A stretch of DNA of 64,000 nucleotides from JAWLDA01 sp041686855 (GCA_041686855.1 JAWLDA010000017.1:24061-88060), one strand, 5' to 3'. Numbered from the stretch's first letter, positions 42,349-51,554 are shown. The notes: generated by a model from the sequence alone, not told the origin. Program-made: numbers and translations.

Positions 42349-43308
42349 TTGCGGTATCGTCCTCTTGGCAATACAGGGTTAAGCGTCTCTGAGATCGGCT
42401 TGGGCGCGTGGCAGATCGGCGGAGCACTGCGCGGACACTTTGATTCACTCGGATGGATCGCACATGGCTGGGGCCACATCGATGAGGCCGATGCGATACG
42501 CCTCATCGCTACTTGTGGTGAACACGGCATCAACTTCATCGACACCGCCGCCGGATACGGCGCCGGCCGCAGCGAGCGCATCGTCGGCAAGGCCGTCCGT
42601 TCTCAGCGCGATGCGTGGGTGATTGAGACAAAGGGCGGCGAAGCATTTACGGACGACTTTCACAACGTAAAGGACTTCTCGTTCGGCGCGTTGATGCGCC
42701 AAATCGACGAGAGTTTGACTCGCCTCGACTCCGAGTACGTCGACGTCTATTTGCTGCACGGCCCCTCACAAGAAGACATCGGCAAGGGCGAGTGTCTCGA
42801 TGCTTTACAGCGAATGAAAGAGCAAGGCAAGGCCCGATTTGTCGGCGCTTCTATCGGAGGCGAGAAGATGGGTCTCGACCTCATCGCCTCTGGCGCCGTC
42901 GACGTACTGCAAATTCCGATGAGCATCACCGAACCCAAGTTGAGCGAGCGCCTCTTACCGGCCGCCGCCGAGGCTGGAGTGGGCATGGTGGTGAGGGGCG
43001 CCTTTGGCGCCGGTTTCTTTGTGGGAACAATCGACGAGACGACTTCGTTCGCAGAGGACGATCGGCGCAGTTGGCAGTCGGCCGACGCGAAGCGCTCCCG
43101 CGCCCAAGTAGCAGAGAAGTTTCGCTTCCTGGAAATCCCCGGACGGACGCTGGCCCAGAGCTACTTGAAGCACCTCCTCAGCTTCGAAGGAGTATCCACG
43201 GTGATCGCCGGCTCCAAGGACGAGCGCCACATGATCGAAAACGCCGGCGCCTCTGTTGCCCCGGACCTGACACCCGAAGAACTCGAAAGGATCCGAGCGC
43301 TGGTTTAG
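42349..43308 (+). CDS. Aldo/keto reductase
   Basis: A 319-residue NAD(P)H-dependent oxidoreductase of the AKR superfamily. LRYRPLGNTGLSVSEIGLGAW opens the TIM barrel; Asp and Tyr of the tetrad are in NFIDTAAGYGAGRSE, Lys in VIETKGG, and His in VYLLHGPSQ; the cofactor-binding end is STVIAGSKDERHM. TTG at 42349 with GAGGAGG eight bases upstream fixes the start; upstream in-frame residues belong to the previous gene's region. Follows the BNR_4 gene by 35 bases and may reduce the sugar or aldehyde produced there. Confidence 0.9.
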   Translation: MRYRPLGNTGLSVSEIGLGAWQIGGALRGHFDSLGWIAHGWGHIDEADAIRLIATCGEHGINFIDTAAGYGAGRSERIVGKAVRSQRDAWVIETKGGEAFTDDFHNVKDFSFGALMRQIDESLTRLDSEYVDVYLLHGPSQEDIGKGECLDALQRMKEQGKARFVGASIGGEKMGLDLIASGAVDVLQIPMSITEPKLSERLLPAAAEAGVGMVVRGAFGAGFFVGTIDETTSFAEDDRRSWQSADAKRSRAQVAEKFRFLEIPGRTLAQSYLKHLLSFEGVSTVIAGSKDERHMIENAGASVAPDLTPEELERIRALV

Positions 43309-43312
43309 GAGC

Positions 43313-44143
43313 TCACGCTCCCGCGCCCAATCCCCGGATCATCTCGTCCGACGTGACGGAGTACCCGAGGAACATCTCGATCTTCTCAATCGCCGCGTGC
43401 GTCTGTCCCAGCGTCGGGAGGCTTCGGTAGCTCTCCATCGCCGTCGTGCAGTCCCGTACGACGATTCCGGTGTATCCCCGCTTGGTCATTTCACGCAGTC
43501 CATAATCGCGCTCAAGGATACAGGCGTTGGTGTTGAAACCGACATAAAAGAGGAAGAGAATCTCACGCTCTCGACACACGGTGTGCAACTCATCCCCGGT
43601 GGCGATGACAACATCGTCCGAGTGCGGCTCTACGTCAGGGTGCACCTTTAGATTGGCGCGCAGGGCTGTCAACTCTGGGTCACGGGGCTCCTGAGATCGC
43701 GCGTAGGCAGCATACGGACCGCGCCTGGCTCGAAAGTCTCTCGGCGGCCACTCGTTCTTCGCCCCCGGCTCGCGCCGGGCGCTCTGCCATTGAGTCTCCC
43801 CTTGGGCGTCATTCCTGCCCACCCACTGGGGGTATTCCTGCGCCTGTAAAGGACTGGGGGCATGAATCACGGCGACCCGGCGCTCCCGGCACACCTCGAC
43901 GAGCGGTTTGAGCTTCCCCCGGATGATCACCTCGGCGCGACTCTTCGTCTCCCCCAAGTAATGATTGTCCCACACATCTACGAGAACGAGGGCACACTGT
44001 GAGACCGGGATGCGCCACTCTAAATGAGCATGGCGCGTGTTCGCTTCTGTCCACTCCACTCCCGGGTCGACACCCCAGCGGTAGTAACGGGGACGCACCT
44101 TGAGCGCGCCGGCCCTGTGACCAGGCTCCGCAACATTCTTCAC
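43313..44143 (-). CDS. Isochorismatase-family cysteine hydrolase
   Basis: The 276-residue protein has the isochorismatase fold. Catalytic Asp is in CALVLVDVWDNHY and the Cys in VGFNTNACILERDYGLREM, with the following GYTGIVVRDCTTAM helix-strand typical of the family; the Lys is likely in the region following VVIATGD, which I cannot fix. Family members cleave isochorismate, nicotinamide, N-carbamoyl compounds or ureido groups. GTG at 44143 follows GGGGAG at nine bases. It is convergent with the aldo-keto reductase with only four bases between stops. Substrate unknown. Confidence 0.85.
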   Translation of the reverse strand: MKNVAEPGHRAGALKVRPRYYRWGVDPGVEWTEANTRHAHLEWRIPVSQCALVLVDVWDNHYLGETKSRAEVIIRGKLKPLVEVCRERRVAVIHAPSPLQAQEYPQWVGRNDAQGETQWQSARREPGAKNEWPPRDFRARRGPYAAYARSQEPRDPELTALRANLKVHPDVEPHSDDVVIATGDELHTVCREREILFLFYVGFNTNACILERDYGLREMTKRGYTGIVVRDCTTAMESYRSLPTLGQTHAAIEKIEMFLGYSVTSDEMIRGLGAGA

Positions 44144-44222
44144 TTTTTACCGCTCCCCATGCACTTTTTGGAATGAAAGGCTTCGCCCCGTCGCAATAAT
44201 GAGAGTGAAGGGGTGATCTCTC

Positions 44223-44438
44223 GTGAAACTGAGTCCAGAGGCACGCTCTCTCCTGGCGACCGGCCGGCGTCTGCAACAGGCCCGCTCAGCGCCGTCGTCC
44301 ACCGACCCACGGGCGACGTGCGAACGCCTCGACCAAGCGATCGCCGCCATCGACCAACAGCCCCACCTGTCGCCTCGTCAAAAAGAGCGAGGCATTGCCG
44401 CCCTCATGCGGGCAAAATCACGCCTGGCGGGCCTTTAA
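44223..44438 (+). CDS. Small helical hypothetical protein
   Basis: A 71-residue basic, Ala/Gln/Arg-rich protein (MKLSPEARSLLATGRRLQQA...) with no hydrophobic segment, predicted mainly helical. AAGGGG lies nine bases before the GTG start. It is convergent with selB and its last 21 bases overlap the selB 3' end. I know no family for it. The good ribosome-binding site favours a real gene; the high local GC makes chance open frames common, so confidence is moderate. Confidence 0.45.
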   Translation: MKLSPEARSLLATGRRLQQARSAPSSTDPRATCERLDQAIAAIDQQPHLSPRQKERGIAALMRAKSRLAGL

Positions 44439-46367
44439 TCCCAGCACGCGCGTATCGCCCACTCGGCGCGTCACCTCAATTTGATCGAGCCACTCCAACA
44501 AAGGTACCGCGTACTTGCGTGTCGTTCCCAGCATATCCCGCATGTTGCCAACGTCGATCTGGCCCTCGGCCTCGATGTGCTCGACCACCTGGCGCCGGAT
44601 CTCCTCACATGCGTCTGCCGAGAAGACCAGCCCCTTGGCGACCCGCACCACCCTGCCCTGTTCGACCAGCGTCCCCAGAATCTCTTCCCCATCCTCGAAG
44701 CCATTGATCAGCTCATCTGTCGACGGAGGCGAGTAGGGTGCCGCCTGAAGACTCGTCAAGATACGCTCCACCGCTTCCTGCTGAGCGGGAGAGTACGTCA
44801 CTTCGTGGTCAGTCAAGCGGACTCGAGCTCCGGTTGAGACAAGCACCTCTTCGTCAACCAGGCGTTCGAGCAATTCGTCAAAGAGTTTCCAGTCGATGCC
44901 GAGATGGCTGCGGAGCGTCTCCCGCGGCGTGCCGGAACGGAGCGGGAAGTTCTCATGGTATTCCCGGACAAACCCGTGCGTGCGTTCACACAGTCGTTCC
45001 CACGCCGGCTGCGAAAGGACGAACGTCTTGAGCGCAACGACCTCATTGCGGGCGACGGCGGCCTCCAACGCCTTTACCACGCTCTCCGGCGCCACCGGAA
45101 GGAGCTGCAGCAGCTGGCCCCGCTCGATCCACCCTTCTTCACGAATCACCGCACGGACGAAATCCTCAACCTCAGGGCTCTCCCGCAGACGCAGTAGCTC
45201 GAGGTCGAGCCGCTCAGGCACCCGCTGACCGACCAACACCCGGTGCCGCTCCGATTGGTTCGCTCGGTGGAAGCGGTGGTCGCGCCCCCGCACGCGGCGC
45301 GCCGGCGCTCGGAGGATACGGCCGCCTCCGATCGTCTCCTGATGAGCGGGGTCCCGCAAGACGAACCGATCCTGCCACTGCGCAGCGACCGGGTGGTCCA
45401 ACACGATTTGGACGAACGCCTGCTCATCCGCGCCGACTCTCTCCTTATCCAGCAGCTTCACCTTAGCCATGCGCTCCGCGCTACCAACATGCAACTTTAG
45501 CTCGGACTCGCTCTCCAGCGGTCGTTGCAGACTTGCGACAGTCCGAATAACGGCGTCCAAACAGTCCCCGACGACGAGGCTGTCCGGTTTTACCAAGGCG
45601 TTGCCCCGAACGATCCCGTCCAGCTCGGCGCCGGCCACGTTGACGGCGAGACGCCCACCCGCGGGCGCCTCCTCGAGCTGCTGGTTGTGAGACTGCAGAG
45701 CTCGCACTCGCACCCTCCACCCCCCTGGGAGTGCCTCGAGTTCATCGTCGAGGCGAATGGAGCCCCCCTGGAGCGTCCCAGTCACAACGGTGCCGGCCCC
45801 CTTCACGGTGAAGACGCGGTCGATCCAAAGTCGAGGACGCCCCACGTCCTGCGGCGAGGGAACGTCACTCAGCGCCTCCTCGATGGCGCTACGCAACCGA
45901 TCGATCCCAGTACCCGCGGTTCCCGAGACCTGCACCATCGGGGCGTTCTCCAACACCGTCCCGACGAGCTTCTCGCGCACCTCTTCTTCAACCATCTCAA
46001 TCCACTCCGTCTCGACCAGATCCACCTTGGTCAAGACGACGATACCCCGTTCGATGCCAAGCAAATCGACGATCTCCAAATGTTCCTGACTCTGTGGCAT
46101 CCAGCTCTCCGTCGCCGCCACCACAAAGAGCGCCAAATCCACCCCGCCGACCCCGGCGAGCATGTTTTTCACAAATCGGTGGTGACCCGGCACGTCGACG
46201 ACCCCCACCACCTGCCCCGACGACAACTCAAGGAAGGAGAACCCCAAATCGATGGTCATTCCCCGCTCCTGCTCCTCTTTAAGACGATCGGGATGGGCGC
46301 CGGTCAGTGCCCGAATCAGCGTCGACTTCCCATGGTCAATGTGACCCGCCGTGCCGATCACGTACAC
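44418..46367 (-). CDS. selB: Selenocysteine-specific translation elongation factor SelB
   Basis: The 649-residue GTPase delivers Sec-tRNA-Sec to UGA codons marked by a SECIS element. G1 GHIDHGKST, G2 near GMTIDLGF, G3 DVPGHHRFVKN and G4 TKVDLV are intact, the EF-Tu-like beta-barrel domains follow (RVFTVKGAGTVVTGTL), and the C-terminal third consists of four winged-helix domains that bind the SECIS hairpin (for example EVTYSPAQQEAVERIL and a last TTRKYAVPLLEWLDQIEVTRRVGD). GTG start with AAGGAGG at nine bases; it overlaps the 3' end of selA by 10 bases, so the two are translationally coupled. Confidence 0.97.
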   Translation of the reverse strand: MYVIGTAGHIDHGKSTLIRALTGAHPDRLKEEQERGMTIDLGFSFLELSSGQVVGVVDVPGHHRFVKNMLAGVGGVDLALFVVAATESWMPQSQEHLEIVDLLGIERGIVVLTKVDLVETEWIEMVEEEVREKLVGTVLENAPMVQVSGTAGTGIDRLRSAIEEALSDVPSPQDVGRPRLWIDRVFTVKGAGTVVTGTLQGGSIRLDDELEALPGGWRVRVRALQSHNQQLEEAPAGGRLAVNVAGAELDGIVRGNALVKPDSLVVGDCLDAVIRTVASLQRPLESESELKLHVGSAERMAKVKLLDKERVGADEQAFVQIVLDHPVAAQWQDRFVLRDPAHQETIGGGRILRAPARRVRGRDHRFHRANQSERHRVLVGQRVPERLDLELLRLRESPEVEDFVRAVIREEGWIERGQLLQLLPVAPESVVKALEAAVARNEVVALKTFVLSQPAWERLCERTHGFVREYHENFPLRSGTPRETLRSHLGIDWKLFDELLERLVDEEVLVSTGARVRLTDHEVTYSPAQQEAVERILTSLQAAPYSPPSTDELINGFEDGEEILGTLVEQGRVVRVAKGLVFSADACEEIRRQVVEHIEAEGQIDVGNMRDMLGTTRKYAVPLLEWLDQIEVTRRVGDTRVLGLKARQA

Positions 46368-47875
46368 GCGTCATCGCCTCCTTGGGGCCACGTGCGTCCG
46401 CCGGGCCCTGGCGTCACCCGTTGGTGCAGCGCCGTTAAAGCAGCCTGTACACTGAGCACCAGCGCCTCGTCCTCGCGAGGGAACACCGTGCGAGGATCGA
46501 GTAGCAACCGACCGTCTTCAATGCGGCCCACGACTGCGGGCTCCTGGCGCCTCAGTTGCTCTGCCAGTGACGCCAGCGTCCACGACGCTCCCTGCGCCGG
46601 TTTCAAAGCGACGACCCAGGTGGGCAAGGTCTCACCCGGCAACGAGCCCCCACCAATTTCTGAGCGGCTGGACTCGATCGCCACGTCCACGTCACTCCAT
46701 GCCGCCGCCTCTGCGCCGACAGCATCTTGGATCCGCGATGCGACTCCTTCGGCCCGCTCGCGCAGCGCTTCCAGCTCCCACCCCATCATGCTCCAAATGG
46801 GAATCTCCTCCGGATTCCCACGAGCGTAAGCCTGTAGCGTCGCGTGGAGCGCGGCGAGCGCCATTTTGTCGACGCGAACTGCCCTCGCCAAGGGGTGTCG
46901 GCGACACTGCTCCACCAGGTCGCGTCGTCCTACAATGATGCCCACCTGGGGACCGCCGAGCAGCTTATCTCCGCTAAAGGTGACGATATCCGTGCCCGAG
47001 GAGACGGCCTCCTGCACCGTGGGCTCGTGGCGCAGACCGTACGCTTCGGTCCGCACAAAGACACCGCTGCCCAAGTCCTCGAGCAGGTACACCCCGCGCG
47101 CACGAGCAAGATCGGCCAAATCTCGAGCCGAGACGGAGTGCGTAAATCCTGTCACTTGATAATTACTGGTGTGCACCTTAAGGAGAGCAGCCGTCTCCGG
47201 TCCGATAGCGCTTTCGTAATCACGCACATGAGTGCGGTTCGTCGTGCCTACCTCAACGAGGTGTGCTCCGCTTTGGGCGAGGACGTCGGGAATGCGAAAC
47301 GCGCCTCCGATCTCGATCATCTCACCCCGGGAGAGCACCACCTCTCGCCCGCCGGCCAATGCCGACAGAACGAGGAGCACCGCTGCCGCGTTGTTGTTGA
47401 CGACCATCGCGGCTTCCGCCCCACACAAGTCGACTAACAGTGCCTCACCGTGGTCGTGGCGTGAGCCCCGGACTCCGCGCTCGACATCGTACTCCAAGTT
47501 GCTGTAACCGCGCGCGACGGCTGCCACCGCCTTAGTGGCTGCTTCGCTAAGGGGAGCGCGTCCCAAGTTGGTGTGAAGGACCACCCCGGTCGCGTTGATC
47601 AGCGGCTGCAGGAGACGGCGCGCCTTTTTGGCTAGGGCCTCTTCGAGGCGGCTCGTCCACGCAGTTGCACCCTCTTGGATGTGAACTTCCAACGCTTCAC
47701 CAGCGAGGATGCGCTGCCGCGCGGACTCGACCACGCTCCGTGCCGCCGCCCCCACCTCATGGGGCGAGAAGCGTGCAGCCGCCTCCCTCGCCACCGGAAG
47801 CGCCAGCAACTCGTCGATCCGGGGCAACGAACGCAGGAGCTTCCGCTGTTCGGGCGAAAGCGACCTCGCGCTCAT
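46358..47875 (-). CDS. selA: L-seryl-tRNA(Sec) selenium transferase SelA
   Basis: The 505-residue PLP enzyme converts Ser-tRNA-Sec into Sec-tRNA-Sec using selenophosphate. The N-terminal tRNA-binding helix begins MSARSLSPEQRKLLRSLP; the core has INATGVVLHTNLGRAPLS, the EYDVERGVRGSRHDH segment and the Schiff-base Lys in FSGDKLLGGPQVG. The ATG at 47875 overlaps the trmFO stop by four bases (ATGA) with GGTGGAG just upstream; a longer open frame to 47932 runs inside trmFO. Length is as expected (460-510). Confidence 0.97.
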   Translation of the reverse strand: MSARSLSPEQRKLLRSLPRIDELLALPVAREAAARFSPHEVGAAARSVVESARQRILAGEALEVHIQEGATAWTSRLEEALAKKARRLLQPLINATGVVLHTNLGRAPLSEAATKAVAAVARGYSNLEYDVERGVRGSRHDHGEALLVDLCGAEAAMVVNNNAAAVLLVLSALAGGREVVLSRGEMIEIGGAFRIPDVLAQSGAHLVEVGTTNRTHVRDYESAIGPETAALLKVHTSNYQVTGFTHSVSARDLADLARARGVYLLEDLGSGVFVRTEAYGLRHEPTVQEAVSSGTDIVTFSGDKLLGGPQVGIIVGRRDLVEQCRRHPLARAVRVDKMALAALHATLQAYARGNPEEIPIWSMMGWELEALRERAEGVASRIQDAVGAEAAAWSDVDVAIESSRSEIGGGSLPGETLPTWVVALKPAQGASWTLASLAEQLRRQEPAVVGRIEDGRLLLDPRTVFPREDEALVLSVQAALTALHQRVTPGPGGRTWPQGGDDACT

Positions 47876-49218
47876 GACTCCACCCGCCCCACCGGTGCCG
47901 ACGCCGGCTCGAGATGACTCGCCTTGCACCACGATTCAAGCGACGCCAACGCCCGCTCGGACTGGGCCTGCCGCCGCTCCGCCTTGTCACGAATCCGCTG
48001 CTCAAGAGGGGGAAGTAAGCCGTAATTGGCGTTCATCGGTTGAAAGTGTTTGGGATCGGCCGCCGTCACATAGTGGGCCAGAGCCCCCAGCATCGTGTCG
48101 GTCGGCAATGTCAACGGTTGTTCGCCCCGAGCGAGACGCGCCGCATTGAGCCCGGCGATGAGGCCGGCACCGGCTGATTCCACGTACCCTTCGACGCCGG
48201 TCACCTGTCCGGCAAAGAGAATATCCGCTCGAGCCCGGCTTTGATACGTCGGCAGCAGCACCTTGGGCGAGTTGAGAAATGTGTTGCGATGGATCACACC
48301 GAAACGGACAAACTCCGCGTCGTGCAACGCCGGGATGAGGCGCAAGACGCGCTTTTGCTCTCCCCATTTCAGGCGTGTTTGAAAGCCGACGAGATTGAGT
48401 AGCGTCGCCCCGATGTTCTCCTTACGCAACTGGACGACGGCGTATGGACGTTTACCGGTCCGGGGGTCTTCGAGGCCGACAGGCCGCAACGGACCGTATC
48501 TCATCGTATCGGGGCCGCGCCGGGCCAACTCCTCGATGGGGATACACCCCTCAAAAAACTTGAGCTCCTCGTCGATATGTCCGTCGTGGGTCTCGGCAGT
48601 GAGCAAGGCAGCGTAAAACGCTTCGTACTCTTCCTTGTTCATGGGGCAGTTAAAGTAATCGTCACCGCCCTTACCGTACCGAGCTCCCCAATAGCCAAGG
48701 CTCTCGTCCAGCGACTCAGCAGTCATGATCGGCGCCGCCGCATCGTAAAAGTAGAGGTCCTCCGAGCCCGTCAGCTCGGTGATATGTCCCGCCAGCGCTT
48801 CACTTGTCAACGGGCCAGTGGCGATCACTCCTACTCCCTCGGGAATCTGAGTCATCTCTTCACGCACCACGCGGATGCGGGGGTGTCCCTCCACGGCGTC
48901 ACTGACGGCGCGTGCAAACCGCTCACGGTCAACTGCGAGCGCGCCACCGGCAGGTACACTGCTCGCGTCAGCGCTGTGAATGATGACCGAACCGAGCCGC
49001 CGCATCTCCTCCTTGAGCAACCCCGGTGCGCTATCGGTCAGTTTTGACCCCAACGAGTTCGTGCAGACGAGCTCCGCAAGGTGTTGCGTGTGATGCGCCG
49101 GCGTCATCCGCGTCGGCCGCATCTCGTAGAGAAGGACGTCGACGCCTTGGTTCGCCGCCTGCCAAGCAGCTTCTGACCCGGCGAGGCCGCCGCCGACGAC
49201 GATAATTGGCTCACTCAA
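47872..49218 (-). CDS. trmFO: Methylenetetrahydrofolate-tRNA-(uracil-5-)-methyltransferase TrmFO
   Basis: The 448-residue flavoprotein makes m5U54 in the T-loop of tRNA with methylene-THF as carbon donor. FAD binding motif IIVVGGGLAGSEAAWQAANQG is at the N-terminus; the catalytic Cys pair is likely those in LVCTNSLGSKL and YFNCPMNKEEYEAFY, and the C-terminal EGYVESAGAGLIAGLNAAR is diagnostic. TrmFO is typical of Gram-positive bacteria, in place of TrmA. TTG start with AGGAGG 11 bases upstream. It is the first gene of a trmFO-selA-selB run. Confidence 0.97.
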   Translation of the reverse strand: MSEPIIVVGGGLAGSEAAWQAANQGVDVLLYEMRPTRMTPAHHTQHLAELVCTNSLGSKLTDSAPGLLKEEMRRLGSVIIHSADASSVPAGGALAVDRERFARAVSDAVEGHPRIRVVREEMTQIPEGVGVIATGPLTSEALAGHITELTGSEDLYFYDAAAPIMTAESLDESLGYWGARYGKGGDDYFNCPMNKEEYEAFYAALLTAETHDGHIDEELKFFEGCIPIEELARRGPDTMRYGPLRPVGLEDPRTGKRPYAVVQLRKENIGATLLNLVGFQTRLKWGEQKRVLRLIPALHDAEFVRFGVIHRNTFLNSPKVLLPTYQSRARADILFAGQVTGVEGYVESAGAGLIAGLNAARLARGEQPLTLPTDTMLGALAHYVTAADPKHFQPMNANYGLLPPLEQRIRDKAERRQAQSERALASLESWCKASHLEPASAPVGRVES

Positions 49219-49339
49219 TGGGACGAGCGCCTCCTAGAAACTAAAATTCGCCAGTCTTCCTTAAACAGCAATGCTTTCCCACTAGCATACCGTCTATAAC
49301 GACATTCTGGCAAGGTGTGGGAGGCGCTCGCCCCGGCTG

Positions 49340-49363
49340 CGAGCCTCTTCGCCGTGAGGCTCG
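49340..49363 (-). terminator. Hairpin downstream of bioY
   Basis: An 8-bp stem CGAGCCTC / GAGGCTCG with an 8-nt loop lies 15 bases after the bioY stop. There is no U-tract. Confidence 0.45.
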
Positions 49364-49377
49364 AGTCCATCAAGGGC

Positions 49378-49977
49378 TTAATGAACCGTTCCGGTGGATG
49401 GCCGCGCGCCGGGTCGGGCAATGCCACGCGCCTCGAGTCCCCGTGCAATGAGCAACGCGGCCACTGCCTTGAGAAGGTCGACCGGCAAATATACGATCAC
49501 CCCGTAGTAAATGGCTCGCTGCAAGGGGCTGAGATGGATGGAGAGAATGAGCGCGCCGGGGATATAGATGGCCAGCAATCCCGCCAACATGGCGGTAACG
49601 CCTCGCCAAAGCGACACTCGCTGGGCCCTTTCCGTTAGCCGCCCAACGATCCAGGCTGCAAGGACAAAACCAATGAGGTACCCGCCGGTCGGGCCGACGA
49701 ACTCCTGCAACCCGCCGGACCGCCCAGCGAAAACGGGAAGCCCGACACCGCCCATCACCAGATAAATCAACTGACTGAGCGCTCCGGCCCGGCTGCCGAG
49801 GACGACTCCAGACAATAGAGAGACCATCACCTGCAACGTAAAGGGAACCCCGGTGGGCATCGGAATAGTGATCAATGCTCCAACCGCCGTCAACGCAGCG
49901 AAGAGTCCCGCCATGGCGATCTCCCGCGTTGTAAATCTCCTCCTACTCCTGGGGCCGGATGAGTGACTCTGGTTCAT
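49378..49977 (-). CDS. bioY: Biotin transporter S component BioY
   Basis: The 199-residue six-helix membrane protein is the substrate-binding S component of an ECF biotin transporter. The family signature is clear: ITIPMPTGVPFTLQ early and GLPVFAGRSGGLQEFVGPTGGYLIGF in the middle. No bioM/bioN or ecfAAT genes are in the window, so it probably uses a shared ECF module encoded elsewhere. AGGAGG lies eight bases upstream of the ATG. A palindrome between the -35 and the presumed -10 region (50003-50022) is a good candidate site for the BirA repressor encoded nearby. Confidence 0.95.
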   Translation of the reverse strand: MNQSHSSGPRSRRRFTTREIAMAGLFAALTAVGALITIPMPTGVPFTLQVMVSLLSGVVLGSRAGALSQLIYLVMGGVGLPVFAGRSGGLQEFVGPTGGYLIGFVLAAWIVGRLTERAQRVSLWRGVTAMLAGLLAIYIPGALILSIHLSPLQRAIYYGVIVYLPVDLLKAVAALLIARGLEARGIARPGARPSTGTVH

Positions 49978-50002
49978 GACTGCTGCCTCCTAATCAATTC
50001 AA

Positions 50003-50033
50003 CGTTAACCGTAGGATTAACGACATATGTCAA
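50003..50033 (-). promoter_or_regulatory. bioY promoter with candidate BirA operator
   Basis: On the minus strand TTGACA (50028-50033) is the -35 box. A dyad CGTTAATCC-TAC-GGTTAACG (50003-50022) fills the spacer and -10 region, where a repressor would compete with RNA polymerase. GTTAAC half-sites resemble biotin-operator arms, but the 3-nt centre is shorter than in classical BirA sites. Confidence 0.5.
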
Positions 50034-50247
50034 CCACTCCTGCAAAACCACTTTACATATTTGGCGCAGAAAGCCGATTGCCTAAGAACGCTGTATGAGG
50101 AGGCCACGCTGATTCGGCGCACGCCGCGCCTAAATTCTCGGCACGGACACGACGTCAGAGGAGACACACTCGGAAGAATCGGATACCATACGTGTTATAG
50201 AAAGATATGTACCGACGACTAAAACGCTTGGTGCCGGAGGTGAGAGT

Positions 50248-50529
50248 ATGGAGAAGAACACCGAGACCAACCCAGAGTGGAGTCTGCTTGGCACCGTCGC
50301 CTCAGAGGTGGAGGCCCACGTCTTGCGCGGCCTTCTCAAAGCACACGGTATGCCGGTACACCTTGAGGCCGAGAGCGCCTCACAACTCTTCGGCATCACC
50401 AACGGCGCACTGGGCGGTGTTCGCATTTATGTACCGAAAGGTATGCTGAAGGAAGCGGAGGCGCTCCTAGCCGCCGACGTCAGCGACGAGGAGGCGGAGG
50501 GCGATTCGCAGGAGGCGCCGCCTACGTAG
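50248..50529 (+). CDS. DUF2007-like small protein
   Basis: A 93-residue soluble protein with the pattern of DUF2007 (putative signal-transducing domain): a strand-helix unit WSLLGTVASEVEAHVLRGLLKAHGMPVHLEAES followed by GGVRIYVPKGMLKEAEALL, and an acidic tail. The family is ferredoxin-like in fold with unknown function. GGAGGTGA lies 5-12 bases before the ATG. Its end overlaps the 3' end of birA by eight bases (convergent). Confidence 0.75.
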   Translation: MEKNTETNPEWSLLGTVASEVEAHVLRGLLKAHGMPVHLEAESASQLFGITNGALGGVRIYVPKGMLKEAEALLAADVSDEEAEGDSQEAPPT

Positions 50530-51517
50530 CGCATACTGAGACCTCGGCGGCGTAGACACTCCGCACGTCGCCGTCTGCGGTCTCGACGAGCAGTGCGCCG
50601 TCCCGAGCAATATCGCGGGCAAAACCGTCCCAGGCTCCATCACTCTCGATCACTCGGACGGGCCGTCCGAGGGTGTGGGTCCTTTCACGGAGCTCCCCGA
50701 GGATATCCCCAAAGCCCTCACGTTGCATACGCAGGTAGAGCGGCTCAAGGTGATTGAGGAGCGCCGCGAGCAGCCTGCTCCGATTCACCGGCTTACCCAA
50801 CTCAGCCTTGAGTGACGTGGCACTCTCCCGCGCCTCCTTAGGAATGGCCGTCTCTCGCACGTTTGCGTTGATGCCCACCCCCACTACGAGGTAACGCACC
50901 TGATCGATCTCTGCGTCCATTTCAACAAGAATGCCGCACACTTTGCGGCCGGAGACCAGGACATCGTTTGGCCATTTGACACTCGCCTCGAGTGTTGTGC
51001 ACTCGTCGATGGCTCGTGCCGTGGCAAGCGCCGCCACTAGCGCCATTTTGGGCGCGTCGTACGGCGAGAAGGCCGGTCGTAAGATTGTGGAGCTCCAGAC
51101 GCCCTCGCCAAAGGGGGAACTCCACGAACGACCGCGCCGGCCCTTCCCCGCCACCTGCTCTTCGGCGACAACGACGAGCCCTTCCAGCGCCCCCTCTTTC
51201 GCCAGCGACTTGGCCAAGTCGTTCGTCGAGTCAACACTCGGACGGTACTCGATGGCGCGCCCCAGCGCCGCCGTCTTTAGGTGTCTCGCGATCTCCCACG
51301 AATAGAGTCGGTCCGGCGTGCCGATGAGCGTGTAACCCCGCCGTGGGGAAGCGTCGATCTCGTACCCGTCAGCACGAAGCTCTTGAATCCACTGCCACAC
51401 CGCTGCCCTGCTCTTGCCCAGAGAGCGACTCATCTCTTCGCCCGACACGGGCCCGTTACCGGCGCACAGCAGCGCCAAAACCTGCTCCTTCGAATGGGAG
51501 CTTCCCGCCGTCTTCAT
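50522..51517 (-). CDS. birA: Biotin--protein ligase / biotin operon repressor BirA
   Basis: The 331-residue protein biotinylates carrier proteins such as AccB and can repress biotin genes. An N-terminal winged HTH (VSGEEMSRSLGKSRAAVWQWIQELRADGYEID) precedes the catalytic domain with VDSTNDLAKSL, the adenylate loop AGKGRRGRSW, VKWPNDVLVSGRKVCGILVE and a small C-terminal SH3-like domain (RPVRVIESDGAWDGFARDIARDGALLVE). The presence of the HTH makes it the bifunctional type. GGGGA lies eight bases before the ATG. It runs convergent to the DUF2007-like gene and divergent from the HtrA gene. Confidence 0.96.
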   Translation of the reverse strand: MKTAGSSHSKEQVLALLCAGNGPVSGEEMSRSLGKSRAAVWQWIQELRADGYEIDASPRRGYTLIGTPDRLYSWEIARHLKTAALGRAIEYRPSVDSTNDLAKSLAKEGALEGLVVVAEEQVAGKGRRGRSWSSPFGEGVWSSTILRPAFSPYDAPKMALVAALATARAIDECTTLEASVKWPNDVLVSGRKVCGILVEMDAEIDQVRYLVVGVGINANVRETAIPKEARESATSLKAELGKPVNRSRLLAALLNHLEPLYLRMQREGFGDILGELRERTHTLGRPVRVIESDGAWDGFARDIARDGALLVETADGDVRSVYAAEVSVCAT

Positions 51518-51554
51518 CGTTTTGTCCCCTTGCTGTCATACTTTCGCCACACTT

